This document shows, piece after piece, positions 28,901-41,030 of a stretch of 64,000 nt of DNA. The stretch comes from Collybia mongolica (lineage: Eukaryota > Basidiomycota > Agaricomycetes > Agaricales > Clitocybaceae), in contig JAAXNY010000008.1 in the NCBI GenBank assembly GCA_013420905.1, positions 3,100,001-3,164,000 of the forward strand, read 5' to 3'. Position 1 is the first letter of the stretch, and each line of letters begins with the position of its first letter. The translations under genes and the position numbers were made by a program. The notes beneath the pieces were generated by a model. It saw only the letters and a program-made list of their open reading frames with translations. It was not told the origin of the DNA and did not search any database.

Positions 28901-30215
28901 TTGACAATGGCTAGCTATATGAGTATGGTTAAAAATAGTATGTGATAATTCAAGAAAAAACACTTAACAGGCATATGTACATTTGTTTAAACTTTGTTTT
29001 TGATGATGATATTTCTATTTTTAGCACATCTGATAAGTTCTTGATTAACCCAGGATGCAAGGCTAGAAATAAAATGTTAAATGTTGAATAGTTGATATAC
29101 ATTTCAATACTGTGGGAACTTGTTTCTATTATAGGCATTTGGATTGATATTACTTCCTTACATCAATTAAAATATAAGTCTACACAAGAACTTGTCCCCC
29201 ACACAAGCCTGCCACTCCCCTACTGTCCTCAGCTACCACTGCCCCCTTATTTGATCTTGCATTAGTGCTTGCTGGTGTGTGATGTGTAAGGGATGGGTTG
29301 TGTTTGCATGTTGCTGCAGTAGGTGGCCTCCTGTGCTATCTATAATTGGGCAGCCCAATCTATATATAGGTACATTGGATAAATACTGTGGGGGTACCAG
29401 AAGTCTATATAAGTCCATTTGAGTTGTGCAAATAGTACAGGGGTAAAGTGTCAGTAAGAAGTAAACTAATATTTGTGAAAGGGATAAGAACATATCACAA
29501 GGTAGATAGAATTACACCAAGGTAGTCTCAAGGTATACAGCAGCATGTAGGTGTATATACAATAGAGAAAGGTATATCTGAGCAAATAGATGTGGGGTAC
29601 ATATGCACTCACCTTACACACATCTGGTTTGGGCACAGGGGTGGTTGGCACTACTTGTTCTAGATAGCACATCCAGGGGTGCACACCCACACATCAGGTG
29701 ATGGTTCTACCATATGGAATACACCACTGCACCACCCATGTCCACCATGCTAGCTGCTCACTAGCAGATGTGAGCAGGCAGTCACTGGTGATGTGGCAGG
29801 TGCCTCTGTGGTTCTTGTTGCAGCTCTTATTGTTGTGATTTGGCAGTTGTTATTATTACTGAGAGGGTGGTGGTATCCATGGCAGTGGGACCTGGCATTG
29901 TATTTGGAAGTGTTGTGCACAATCATAAGGCAGGGAGGTGATGGGAGGGGCAGCTGGGGATGTAGTGGTGGTGGTTGACAATAAGGCTGATGGGTGATGT
30001 GGCACCCATCCACAATACCCAGCCATTGCCAGTGATGGCCAAGAGTAGGCAGCAGGGGGTCATTATAATAACAAGCAGCTTGGACCAACAAGCCTATATT
30101 GCCAAATGGTTAACCTACATCTCTGAGAGTCTGAGTCCTTACTTTACCAGCTGACTTGTTTTTAAGGGAAGTGCCTAGATATATATGGTTACCTTTTGTT
30201 GTTGGGTATTTGTAT
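28676..30215. repeat. Dispersed repeat family B, copy 1, right block
   Basis: It matches 59,810-60,273 and then 61,183-62,573 in the same order. Shared landmarks are GATGCTCCTGGA.TCTATAATGCTCAA, TAGGTACATTGGATAAATAC, CACATCTGGTTTGGGCACAGG and GCTAGCTGCTCACTAGCAG. Copy 2 has family A and other sequences inserted. No intact gene. The class is not known. Confidence 0.75.
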
Positions 30216-30595
30216 GGGTGTTAGAATGAGAAAGACCCAAGAGGAGAGAAGTTCCAGAAGTGTCCAGATGAAGCACCAGAATGACTACAACAGTTGTATT
30301 AGTAACAGTATAGTACAGGTGGCTTGATGATGTGGCATTGAGCATGTGAGACAAGAAGTCACATGATCCTAAATCTAACAATAGGATCTATAAATGCCAA
30401 CTTCTATTGGAAATTTATTTGGAGTTGTTGATATCATACACCATGGATATGGGTGAAATTGTAAGGGCATCACTTGTTTGTCCACATCTAGACATCAGGA
30501 TCACTATTGCACAGCTTGTATAGCCTTGCTGTTACATCTATCATCCTGATATACATTACCTTAACCCCTTGATAAATAGTAGTTAACTCTGGACT

Positions 30596-31010
30596 GACAT
30601 ATCACAGATGGATTGTTGCATCAGTAGAGTTACTGATATCAGATTCTGTTGTTATTTGAGATGTAGCCCCAATGTACTGTATATAAGGTGCTCCTTCCTC
30701 TCCATGGAAGGGTACCTTTGCAATAGACTTGGATTGGGTTCTCTACCTGTGATCAAGCCTCTAGTGCTCTATACTCATCCCTTTCCTGCATGGCTGTTCA
30801 CACTGTGTATACTGCTCCCTGCCTGAGCCTCTTGGCAACATGACCCCTTACAGAAGTGCAACAAGTATTTGGCAAGCTCAAATGTGTGGTCATATTACAT
30901 CTTCATGTTGTGCATCCATTAAGCCTTCCATGTTGTCAAGCTACTCCCTGTACCCTGCAATCTAATTCTAGGACAATGCCTGACAAGTGCTCCAGAACCA
31001 AACTTATTAA
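30596..31010 (+). pseudogene. Possible DDE (Harbinger/PIF-like) transposase remnant
   Basis: A frame ending at 30826 reads HPFPAWLFTLCILLPA, loosely like the DSAYPL.PWLLTPY segment of DDE_Tnp_4 transposases. Some 30 bp on, another frame reads EVQQVFGKLKCVVILHLHV, loosely like the VERVFG.LK.RF end of that domain. Order and spacing fit, but the match is short and broken. Confidence 0.25.
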
Positions 31011-32292
31011 AAACAAAAAGTAATATAAAGTTGAAGGGATTCTGGATAGCTAGTTCTATTGGTTCTAGAAATATGAAGAAAAGTTAATTAAAAAAACATA
31101 AGGACTTGTATCTGCCAGTAATGGCCCTCTACCTCAAGTTAGCAAACAAAGGGGGGAAAATGCTTGAAACAGGTTTGGTTTGACATGGCTAGGTGATTTT
31201 ATTTGAGTCATCATGTGAGAACCAGGGAAGTAAAATATTATCCAGCCACCCTGGAGAATTGGGTTCCTAGAATGAAGGAAGAGAAAAATGGTACAATTTT
31301 TCTAGTACATTGTTTGAGGGATAAGATTTCTGCAAAATTAAGCCTAATATCCAATGTAGCCATATAATCTCTGAATTGCCTCACCATCCACCTCATTCTG
31401 GTTTCAGTGCAGCACAGGTCTACACGTCGCATGGGGCAGGGTTCCTGGTGGGGGCTCAAGTAGGCAGGGGTTGTGTCTGGGTCCTGGGCTGTGAAGATAG
31501 TGCCACTGACTCCACTTGTGCACTGGATAACCTGCTTGAGGTGAGATCTTCTCAGAACCTTTGCTTGTTGGCAACGACACAATCTAAGTTGCAATGACAG
31601 AGACAAGTGAATCTGGGTTGGAGGTTAGATGACTGTGATTGTTTATAGAAAGGATATGAGCATACATTGCATGTAGAAGAGCTGATTCAATACAGAAATG
31701 GCTATTGCAGAGAAAATACCCAAATACAACCTATCCGCATGTATTAGTAGCTGCTATCAAACAAAAGAATGGAACTTACATTTGAAAGTTTTTGCAGGCA
31801 TCAATAGATCATCCATACTTGAGATGGTAGCATGAACCTTGTAATACAGGAACTCACTAGGATGGGATTATAATAATGTGGAGGGTGAGCAAAGAATAAA
31901 TGTGCTTACTCATCAAAGTCAAGCTCCAGGGACTCAGCATGCAATGTGAATAGCAATTTGGTTCATATTTAGTTTGGCATCAATTTCAGATTGTTCGGAT
32001 GGCAACACTCCAGGCCACCTACATCCAGTACACAGGTGGGGCACTTGAAGTCAGTCTATGTAGTAGACCAGTAGGTGGTAGGCATGTTGGCGGTGAGGTG
32101 GAGGGCAATCTGAGTGTGGGAGGTCAGGAAAGTGGCAATGACAATGAAATAATTGCCAACTGGATTGAATGAGTGGTGAACAATATTATAAGGGTAGTTT
32201 GGCTGAAATCTCAACTGACTTACCTGCAAGTAAGGCCTCGTTTGCCCAAAGGAATAACAATAAGATGATTTGCTTTTGGACTCACTCAGACA
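31011..32292. other. Repeat-rich spacer, nothing recognised
   Basis: Short frames at 31238-31606 (minus) and 31376-31597 (plus) show no domain. Probably decayed transposon sequence. Confidence 0.5.
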
Positions 32293-33156
32293 ACTTGGGT
32301 GGAGTGGGCCAACACACTGTGTGGCAGGTATTCATTCTTTATTTCTTTTCTTAGGAGAAATAAGTCCATTCCACATTCAGGAAGTTGTAAATGACTAGAA
32401 ATAATGTAGATGATAGTTTATAGAGGTCATGTGACCATGGGAAAATGTTACCAAGTAAACAAGCAATGCCTGTGCACAAAAACCATCAGAACTTACTTTT
32501 CCCAGGATCATGGACACTAAATGAGCATTCAGATTGTTGTCATGTATTTGGTATACTTATGTGGTGGAATAGATCATGTGACATGTGTCAATAAATAGAG
32601 AATTCAATCCTCTTTGTATTTCAGGTAAATATAGTAGTAGTTGTTGATTATTCCAATGTTTAGCATAATTTCCCACAAGGGTCATGTTTGGTAAGGGTCA
32701 TTGTTGTTATAAGATGTTTGTTCATCTTTGGTATAATACACAGACCTTCAAAACTAGCTGAATCTGGACATTTCTAATATTTTGCTCAAAATAGACTGTG
32801 GGAAAAATGTGCTCAACAAGGAAATTGTAGAGCCATATTTGTACATTCCAAACATATAAAAACAAAGTTAATAGCTTTACTGGTTATGGAGAAAATCACA
32901 AAATAAATTTTGAAACACAACGCTTTGAAATATTAGATATGCATAATTTTGATGGCATCATCAAAGGCATTATGTAAGCATCCCAAATACATGCAAATTA
33001 TGTCACAATACTTTGTATTTGTGGAGAAATGCTGTAAAAAGCCATAAGAGAAGAAAAATCCCATTATGGAAATATTTTCCCGTGGTGTTGAAATATGAAT
33101 GAATGAATGAATGAATCACCTTTCTGCCCGAAAACTGGGTTGATAAAGAACTTGTA
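32293..33156 (+). repeat. Dispersed repeat family A, copy 1
   Basis: About 860 bp match 53872-54820 (same strand) and 60274-61182 (opposite strand). It begins ACTTGGGTGG and ends with a (GAAT)n microsatellite followed by ACTGGGTTGATAAAGAACTTGT. It abuts LINE copy 3 directly at 33157. No coding sequence. Confidence 0.85.
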
Positions 33157-35130
33157 ACTGCATGGGAGAGGGGGGGGTAGATGCATTGGTGATGATGCAG
33201 ATGCTCCAGGGGGAATGAGAGGCCTTGTTGACAGTGCTTTTCAGTGATGCATTGTGGTCTTTCATGAAATCCTCGTGGCAGTCACTACCCCTGGGCAGGG
33301 GGGTGACAATATTGTAGACAATGCGACTGGGGAACAAGTCCTTGGGGCGCATGCCCAATTGATTGAGAGGGTGGACAGGGTCCAGATTCAGGGAGGAGAG
33401 GCCTAGGTTAGATCAGGCCTCTACGACAGGGGATACAAGTTTCCTGAGCCTATGGCTTGGGTTGCAGGTGTTGAGAGCCTTGACAGAGAACTTGTGGTTC
33501 CCATCAATGAGGTGGCGGAAGGCGTGCAAGGCCTGGAGTGCATGGGAGTGGACATGACTCCTCTCCACCAACTTCTTAATGTGAAGGTGGATAGGAGGGA
33601 TGCCTGCGAAGGTTTTGGCAGCCCCATTCGGGGATGTCTTGAAGGCACCGGTGATCCAGAGGCAAGCACACCTTTGCATCTTCTGGAGATTATTGAGAGG
33701 GCCCACCATGCGGGCCCCTTCATACATCCAAAGACTGCTCCCATATGTAGCAATGGGGAGAACACAGGCTCGGTAGAGCATTTGTTTGTGTTTGGGCCTA
33801 AGCCCGTGCACAGAGTTGCCAAGGGAGAGCATAGCCTTCATGGAAGTGAGGGCTTTGTTTGTGTAGCATTTGACGTGTTCTCTGAATGTAAGGGGGCAGT
33901 CAAAGAAGAACCCAAGATAGCACCAGATGGTGCCAGGATGGAGAGGAGTGTCCCCAGTGTATGGGGCATAGCCAAGGTCGATGCCAGGGTTGACATTGCT
34001 GTGTTTCTGAGAGAAGTGGAATCCCTCAGATTTGCTGTGCTCGAGCACCAAACCCATTGCCTGGGTGAGCTCAAATATGACTTTGTAAGCTCCCTTGAGT
34101 TTAGAGAGATTCTGGTCGAACATGTCCAATTGCACAATAATAGTGCCATTGTCCATGTAGGATATCAGAGAAGCTGTGTGTACCCTCTGTTCAAATTCCT
34201 TGAGTAGGGGTGCGAGGCAAAGGGCAGAGAGGATTGGGGACAGGGCAGAGCCCTGTCCCAGACTGATGCTGGAAGGGAAGAGCAGGGACAGTTTGTCATC
34301 CCATGCATATTTAGTCTGATGATCAACGAGATAGGACCTGAAGAACGCAACCACTTCTGGCGCAAATCCTTGTCTCTCAAGGATATGTAGGAGGACCTCA
34401 TGGTTTACCAAGGGGAAGAACTGAGCAAGGTCAAAAGCGACAATGCTCATCTTGAGTTTGGCATGCCATCCAGCACAGATGACATGTGTGAGGAAACAAC
34501 CAGCATCCTTGGTGGAGTTCTGACAAACCCCTCTGAACTGATTGGGGTGGAGTACACCATGTTGAGCAGCTTCAAACTGCATCCTGGTGGACAACATTTT
34601 CTCTAGCAGTTTACCTGACTTGGGTATGACCATTGTAATGGATGCTTTAAACTCAGCAGGCCAATGGCCTGACAAGAGACAAGCATTGGCAAGCCACAGT
34701 AGCAGCTTGCCACATTGGTCATCTTAAATGATCCGCTTAAGGTGACACCATGAGATGTGATCCGGCCTGGGGGCAGATCAATTTGAAGTGCCTGTGAGGG
34801 CATCTGACATCTCAGCAGTGGAGTAGGGGACCCACACTCTGGTCGTAGGCAAGGTCCAAGCATTGCCCAGCTTGTTGAGGTCAATGGGCCTATTGATAGC
34901 TGAGTTGAAGGTGGAGTGCAATGCATTCCATGGCAGCTCTGTGGTGGTGCATGGCACACCCTGGTACAAGATGGCCTCGACCAGGGGTGTCTTGCAGGGG
35001 CCCACCCAGTCCATGAGATCCCATGGTCTGAGGTTGGTATTTGCAATTTCATCGATGTGTTCATCAAAGTGCTTGCGTTTTGCTTTACACATGGCAGCCT
35101 TGAAGGCCTTCCAGTCCTCTGGAAGATCAG
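33157..35130 (-). pseudogene. LINE copy 3, internal ORF2 fragment, decayed
   Basis: It corresponds to part of LINE copy 1 from about 19,660 to 21,690. It encodes the reverse transcriptase and thumb part of ORF2. The active site reads YMDNG in place of YVDDG, and a 60-bp in-frame deletion removes the PIVLLNTLG segment (VIPKSGKLLEKML instead of VIPKPG...LGKLLEKML). Both ends are lost. One is cut by family A, the other by a copia fragment. More diverged than copies 1 and 2, hence older. Confidence 0.88.
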
Positions 35131-36645
35131 GGGAGAAAGCCATCCATGAGGAGCTTGTGCTACTCAAAGAGGCTGGAACCTGGCAACTTGTTGACCCACC
35201 AACAGATGCAAACATTGTCAACTCAAAGTGGGTGTTCCATGCGAAAAAGGATGCTGCAGGGAACATTGTGCACTACAAGGCTCGCCTCATCATGCAGGGT
35301 TTCTCCCAGGTCCCAGGCATCAACTACTTCAACATTTTTGCACCTGTTGCCAAGCTTGCATCTATCTGTACCACCCTTGCTGAAGCCACTGCCCTTGACT
35401 GGGATATTCATCAGATTGACATCAAGGGTGCATATCTCAATGGGAAACTCACTTCTGACAAGAAAATCTACATGCACCAGCCCCCCAGCTATCATGCACC
35501 CAACTCCTCCGGCAAGGTCTGTGGCCTTGTTAAAACACTCTATGGGCTGAAGCAGTCTGGTCATCATTGGTACCAGAAGCTTGTTGACATCATGGTCAAC
35601 AAGATGGGTTTCTCAAGGTGTGACATTGACCAGGCCATGTTTTTTCACCACAACAGAGAGTTGAAAATCATTGTTTTGGTCCACATTGATGATTGCATGA
35701 TTGCTGCACCATCTATGGACCTCATTGTCAACTTCAAAGAGTCAATAAAAGAACATGTTGAAATTACTGACCTTGGCAAGCTCCACTGGCTCCTGGGCAT
35801 CAAAATCTGTTGCAATTGCAAGGCCTGCTCCATCCACCTCTCCCAGTGCTTGTACATCAACTCCATCCTGTGCTGTTACAGGCTCCATGAGCTAAGCCCG
35901 TGTCTACCCCCATGGAAACCACCACCCGCTGTTCCTCATCGCAATCCCCATCTACCACTGCCAAATTTGCACAGATGCATGATGTCCTGTACCATGAGGC
36001 TGTTGGCTCACTCATGTATGCCTCCCTCGGCACGCACCTGGACATCTTGTTTGCTGTCCAGACAGTCTTGTGTTTTGTGACAAAACCAGGTCCTGTGCAC
36101 TGGGAAGCAGTCAAGCGAATTTTTTGCTACCTGAAGGGCACCATTAACTTATGGTTGTCATTTGGGTGTGGGAAGGGGGACTTAACTGGTTATGCAGATG
36201 CTGACAGCATGGCCAAAGATTGTCATGCTATCTTGGGGTATGCATTCTTGCTTCATGGTGGCGCTATTTCATGGAGTGCTAAATGGCAGGAAATTGTCTC
36301 GCTGTCAACAACAGAGAGTGAGTACGTTGCCCTTACCCATGCTGCCAAAGAAGCCTTGTGGCTTTGCTCCCTTATTGCCCAGTTATTCCCATCCAACCTT
36401 GACCCTGCCATGCTTTTTTCGGACAATCAGTCTGCCATTGCACTGGCACCCAATCATCAATTCCATGCCTGCACTGAACACATTGACATTTGTTTCCATT
36501 TCATCTGCTGGATTGTTGAATGCAGCTCTCTTCATCTCATCTATTGCCCCACCAAAGACATGGTGGCAGATACTCTCACCAAAGCCCTGCCATCCACCAA
36601 AGTCAAACACTTTGTCACAATTCAATCTCTTGTCACCTTGAGGGG
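35131..36645 (+). pseudogene. Ty1/copia Pol fragment: reverse transcriptase and RNase H, 5'-truncated
   Basis: Copia Pol copies the element RNA. The frame begins abruptly at the LINE junction with AIHEELVLLKEAGTWQLVDPP, then WVFHAKKDAAGNIVHYKARL, IDIKGAYLNG, TLYGLKQSGHHWY and LVHIDDCMIAA (the expected Y/VDD region as HIDD). It continues through EITDLGKLHWLLGIK. A frameshift near 35,880 moves to the frame with YHEAVGSLMYAS, GYADAD, LSTTESEYVAL, FSDNQSAIAL and STKVKHF. Gag, protease and integrase are missing. A polypurine tract AGGGGGAG (36641-36648) lies just before a TGTTGGATC LTR start. Confidence 0.9.
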
Positions 36646-36648
36646 GAG

Positions 36649-37150
36649 TGTTGGATCAGCAAGGGTGCCAATGCCCAAACAGCAAGCCGCATGTGTTACC
36701 TCTCTATTTCATATTTGTACTCTACAACCTTTACCCTTGTTCCGTATAGTTCCTGTTAGTTCTGTTACCTCCCTACAAACCTCTATCCCTTTCCTAGAAA
36801 TACCTGCTCTTTTTTGTTGTCTCACCTCAGCTGCTGCTCTTGTATTCGTATGCACATCTGAGGTGAATATTCCCCTTTGCTTACTTACACTCTTGTTACT
36901 TACTTGACCCATTCCTAGACTTAATTTGTGTCTAGGTAAATATATATTAGCTGTTGCTCTTGTATTCACATGCACATCTAAGACTTACTTTGTGTCTAGA
37001 TTCTTACATCTTCTAGACTCCAGTGGACTCCACATGGACTTTATGCCTACTAGACTGGGTTTATGTTATGCAAAAGTCCCTCTGGACTCCCTCTGGAGTC
37101 CACTAGACTCCCTTAGACTCCACTGGACTCCAGAAGGATAGGTGGGGGAG
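36649..37150 (+). mobile_element. Putative copia 3' LTR start and adjoining repeat-rich DNA
   Basis: LTR start TGTTGGATCAGC follows the polypurine tract directly. The right border is not known because no 5' LTR exists for comparison. Inside is a direct repeat of about 33 bp (near 36,833 and 36,948, GCTCTTGTATTC..ATGCACATCT). From about 36,995 to 37,140 lies a cluster of GGACTCC/AGACTCC words, including CTGGAGTCCA and its inverse TGGACTCCAG. Confidence 0.5.
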
Positions 37151-37432
37151 TGTAAAGCCCTCTCTACTGCTGATACATACATACCATATTTCACATCTAT
37201 CAATTAAATATGACTATCTCCCAATGAATTATCCTAGTGTTTTCACTCCTTGCACATCTGGATCATCAGAGAAGTTTCTGCTCTGCAGCTTCTTGACATC
37301 AGGAATTTGATCAAAAATCATTGATTACTGATAATTTTGACAAGAGTTATTATTTTTCAAGGTTTGATCTTGCATTCTCTATTCCCCCACTATTTACCCC
37401 CACTATTTGGTAGCACTTTCACCACCTGCCAA

Positions 37433-37600
37433 CATATAAGGCCAGCCAGGTCCAACCGGGGTCCAGCCCGAGGGCCGGGCCAGTACTCACAGTGGCCCTG
37501 GCCCTGTCCAAAGGGGCCGGTCCACTCATATGCTGGCCCTGGCCCCTGGTCCTCGGGGTCGGCCCCGGGTTGACCCGGGTCCATGAGGTCCTGGCGCGTA
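37433..37600. repeat. GC-rich word repeat (GGCCCTGGCC/ACCCGGGT)
   Basis: A GC-rich island in AT-rich surroundings, made of GGCCGG, GGCCCTGGCC and GGGTTGACCCGGGTCC words, several palindromic. Similar in style to the hAT ends at 42,105 and 44,666. It may be a small non-autonomous element. Confidence 0.4.
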
Positions 37601-37816
37601 CCGCGGACAGTCTATTCTGGGCTCTGAGGTGTTGTTCCGATGTCGTAGGGATAGGTGTGTAGAAACAACGGCACTCACTGTCGAGTTTAGATTTGGATGG
37701 TGATGCCGGCTCATTACATACATTACCGGAATTCCCAACAGGTTGTTGGATCGATGCATTCGTGCAATTTTCATTTCCCGATTTTAACAAATTTTCGTAT
37801 TTAAACCGTCTGTCTC

Positions 37817-38894
37817 TCAAACATACTTGATCTCGTTCGTGCAAGTCCCAACATTCTCTAGTCCTACCTCCACGACGTCCCCGTCCGTCAGCCAAATGGG
37901 ATTGGTCTTGCCCAAATTCACTCCGTTCGGCCTGTGTCGAGTAAGTGTTTAGTATTTTTCGAAGTGTCTGAGGAAAGTTTACACATACGTTCCAGTGAAG
38001 ATGACATCTCCTGGTAGCAATGTCGTCCCCATCGAGAAGAACGAAACCAGATGTTTCACAGGGAAAATCATGTTCTCTGTGCTCGAGTTCTGCTGCGTAA
38101 CGCCATTGACCTTCGTCCATATATTCAGTGTCTGCGGGTCTGGGATTACGTCCTTTGTCACGATCGCAGGTCCCCATGGCGCCCATCCGTCCGCTCCCTT
38201 GCCCATCGCAAACTGCGGTTGCGGGAGTCCACCACGGTCGATTTGCCATCCGCGGTGGGAAACGTCATGGCCGACGGTGTACCCGAGGATGTGGTCGAAC
38301 GCCTCCTCATCGGTGATGTTGAAGGCCCTCTTCTTGATCACGATGACGAGCTCGGTTTCATAGTCCATTTTAGAGAGGAAGTCGCCTTGTGTCTGGTATC
38401 CTTCGCTGATGGGGATTGGATCAGATGGGGTATTGAGAGCGGTGATTGGTTTGTAGAATAGGATAGGGAATGAAGGGATGGTTTGATTGGTCTATGATAC
38501 AAAAGTGTAAGTAGAGTCGAAATTGAAGAATGGGGAGAACAGTACCTCGTTGATATGAGCGACATAGTTCAGTCCAACACATCGAACGGCCCTGACTCGC
38601 TCTGCTGGAAGCGGCGACAGAAGAGTTTTTATTTCCTAATCTATCGTGAATGGCAGACGAAAAATGATGGAAATTTTGACTTACCCTAACTTGATCCGTT
38701 ATCGCATAATCTCCAAGAATGTCGCCTCTGATAACCTTTGCATGGGTACTGTGCGCAGAATCTGTAGAGTTCCGGGGAAGTATGGCATCGCCGTAGTATT
38801 CCCTGTTGTCTGTCGAAATAAAGCGCACTAAGTGATCTGCATTGGCGACAAGCACGAAACTCGCGAGAAATGTGAGGATATTTGAGACCCGCAT
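37817..38894 (-). CDS. Fumarylacetoacetate hydrolase (FAH) family protein with signal peptide
   Basis: FAH-fold enzymes cleave or decarboxylate 1,3-diketo acids using Mg2+ or Ca2+. Four exons keep frame: 38685-38894, 38546-38635, 37989-38491 and 37817-37931, giving 305 residues. Introns are 49, 54 and 57 bp. The N-terminus MRVSNILTFLASFVLVANA is a clear signal peptide. The family core follows: RCVGLNYVAHINE, PILFYKPITAL, the metal-binding YETELVIVI, GYTVGHDVSHR, QFAMGKGADGWAPWGP, then DVIFTGTPNGVN across the last intron and the end DVVEVGLENVGTCTNEI. The signal peptide is unusual because typical FAH-family proteins are cytosolic or mitochondrial. Substrate unknown. Confidence 0.9.
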
Positions 38895-40368
38895 GGCTGG
38901 TGGGATAAGGTTCGTGTGGTGGGCCCCAGTCTTTTAACCTTTGGCTTTGACCGTGACATCGTTCTTCCTGTGAGAGACTAAGTGGATATTTCGTGAGATA
39001 CTGATAAAGAATAGAATTGGTGTGAAGCTAGAGGTTGCGACCACAACTCTTCCTGTGAGAGGTGAACATGAATATCGGCCTATGTCGGCGTTCCGTTATC
39101 AACAAGATCATTCATGGAGCTGTGGGGAGGCCCGAGTGTGCCGTAAATGGATAAAGCGAAAAACGAAACGGGAGGCAAATGAGTCCTGTACTTACTTCAA
39201 CAGGTCAAATGTTCAACACGCTTTTGCCAAAACTCGCCGTCGCAGTTCCGCCACGAGGTACAAATATAACATGCCAAGATAATAGTCGCATCATATTCTT
39301 TGGAACTTGATAAACTTTTGACACAAAAGCTAGAGGTCTTCCCATGTTCAAGCTCTTCGGCATTGTTGGATTCATCGTGGGACCACCCGGGCGGCACCCC
39401 AATACCCTATGACCTCCAAACCGTCCCACAGTGATGTATAGAGCCGTAACAGGTCCAAAAACAAGAGGGGTATGGCAGATAGTTGTTACGAAAACCTGTG
39501 AACGTGAGATTGGAAACCCTCTCAGTGTGACCGAAAGTTCAAGAGGTAGGGGTACAATCCGAGAAATCTGTTAGTGTTTGTCAACGGAGCCGAACGTTTG
39601 GGCCACCAGGCCGATGAAATCCGAATATTCAGCCACACTTTTCGAGTCGTCTCACACCACGACACCAGCCGCTCAAACTCCAAGTTCTGCATGAAAACTT
39701 GGTTTTTCTTGATTGTGGAGGTCTCATGCAACAAGAATACACAGCACCACTTCTTATGAGGGAAACGAGACCTCAGGCCTCAGGACCCAAGAGAGGGAGA
39801 AGGCCGACCGATTTCAAAACGACCTGGAGGAATACAAAACACTCCGTGGCCTGTGGGATATCGATGAATTGGGGCTGAGATTACCTTCAAACATACGGTC
39901 CAGGATATCTCTTCCAGACAACCGGCGTTCTAGCAATTTGGCCCGTGTCTCCGTCCAATTGCTCTGCAACAGGGAAGACGTCATCCGGGCGTGCACGCGG
40001 CGACGTGTAGAAAATTCGAGCGAGATTGAGGCTGGCAGAATATAACACGATGGTTTTCACCACGAAAAAGCACAAAACAGTTGGTTGAATCAAATCAAAC
40101 GCAAATGAAGGGCAAGTCACGTGTGGAAAAACTTTTTTCTGGCAACAGGCCCGACTCGTATGGGCCATCTATCGAGTTCTGTAGAAGATAATCGCAACTT
40201 CCTGACATTTGCATGCCCTCAAACCGAGGAGTTTTTCGTGAAGGAAAACTTCATTTATATTGTGCGCGCACTAACAAGTCCGAATAACAGGTACAAATCA
40301 TCATAACTTTACAACCGAGCAGGTGCCTACGATCTGGGAGAGCTGGTGGAGGTTTGTCACAACCCTCT
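38895..40368. other. Intergenic 1.5 kb, weak coding-like frames only
   Basis: Minus-strand frames around 39,197-39,734 and 39,887-40,168 (SLNLARIFYTSPRARPDDVF) look somewhat coding, but frames and splice sites could not be joined and no family was recognised. Confidence 0.35.
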
Positions 40369-40936
40369 TCAAAGGTTGACGTTAATCGGAGTGCATCCGA
40401 TGGCAACCAGTCCATTCTATGTCACACAAGTCAATATCAGAGTGATAAACAGCAAAATTTATTGATTGTACTCACGAAACTGTTGTTGCTGCAGCAGACG
40501 GGCTGAGCGGTGCTACGAGAATGCAGTGTTAGGTATATACCGGTGCTGATTACAGAGAGCGGGATTTACCAAGAGCTCCCTCCGCCTCCAATGAGCGTGA
40601 GAGGAGAGCAAGTCACTATTAAAGGCGAATATGTGTGAGTTTTGATACAGTGAAACCACCATGATTAACTTACAGCCGACTATGCCAGTGAGACTGGCGA
40701 CGTTAATTCCAAGAAGAGTAAGAAGGGAGAAGATCGGCCCAGTGAGAGCACTCGACTATCACGACGTTTAGCGACCGCACAACATGTAATGCTACGACGG
40801 GACATACCTCCTGGGAAGAGTTGCAGCACTGCAAGTCTCCAGTGTTGCACTGACTAGCAGGCGTGGTGGGGGTAGTAGTGGCGGCAGCAAGAAGAGGCAA
40901 AGCGAGCATGGCGATGGTAGAAATGCGAGAGAACAT
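40369..40936 (-). CDS. Class I hydrophobin
   Basis: Hydrophobins coat hyphae and spores by self-assembling at air-water interfaces. Five exons keep frame: 40808-40936, 40674-40755, 40570-40615, 40476-40512 and 40369-40416, giving 113 residues, the usual size. There is a signal peptide (MFSRISTIAMLALPLLAAA). All eight cysteines are present in the C-CC-C-C-CC-C pattern: QCNTGDLQCC, LTCSPL, SSCTAQPVCC and IGCTPINV. Long spacing between the third and fourth cysteine marks class I. Intron-rich short genes are typical of basidiomycete hydrophobins. The gene is preceded by a TATA box. Confidence 0.95.
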
Positions 40937-41020
40937 CTTGTGAGAGAGATAGATTGGTGGGTGGTTTGGAATATTTGAGTTGTATTGGATGATTGAAAAT
41001 TTGTCTGTTCAATCGGTCGT

Positions 41021-41030
41021 CTTTTATACA
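41021..41030 (-). promoter_or_regulatory. TATA box of the hydrophobin gene
   Basis: On the minus strand TGTATAAAAG lies about 85-95 bp before the ATG at 40936, followed by a pyrimidine-rich leader (CAATCTATCTCTCTC). This fits the strong promoters of hydrophobin genes. Confidence 0.6.

Noticed and set aside
29750..30091. 113-codon minus-strand frame in repeat B
   Set aside because: His/Pro-rich with no domain. The matching region in copy 2 (around 61,660-62,000) is frameshifted, so it is not conserved as protein.
33452..34207. A 251-codon plus-strand open frame
   Set aside because: It is the antisense of the LINE reverse transcriptase, which explains its length.
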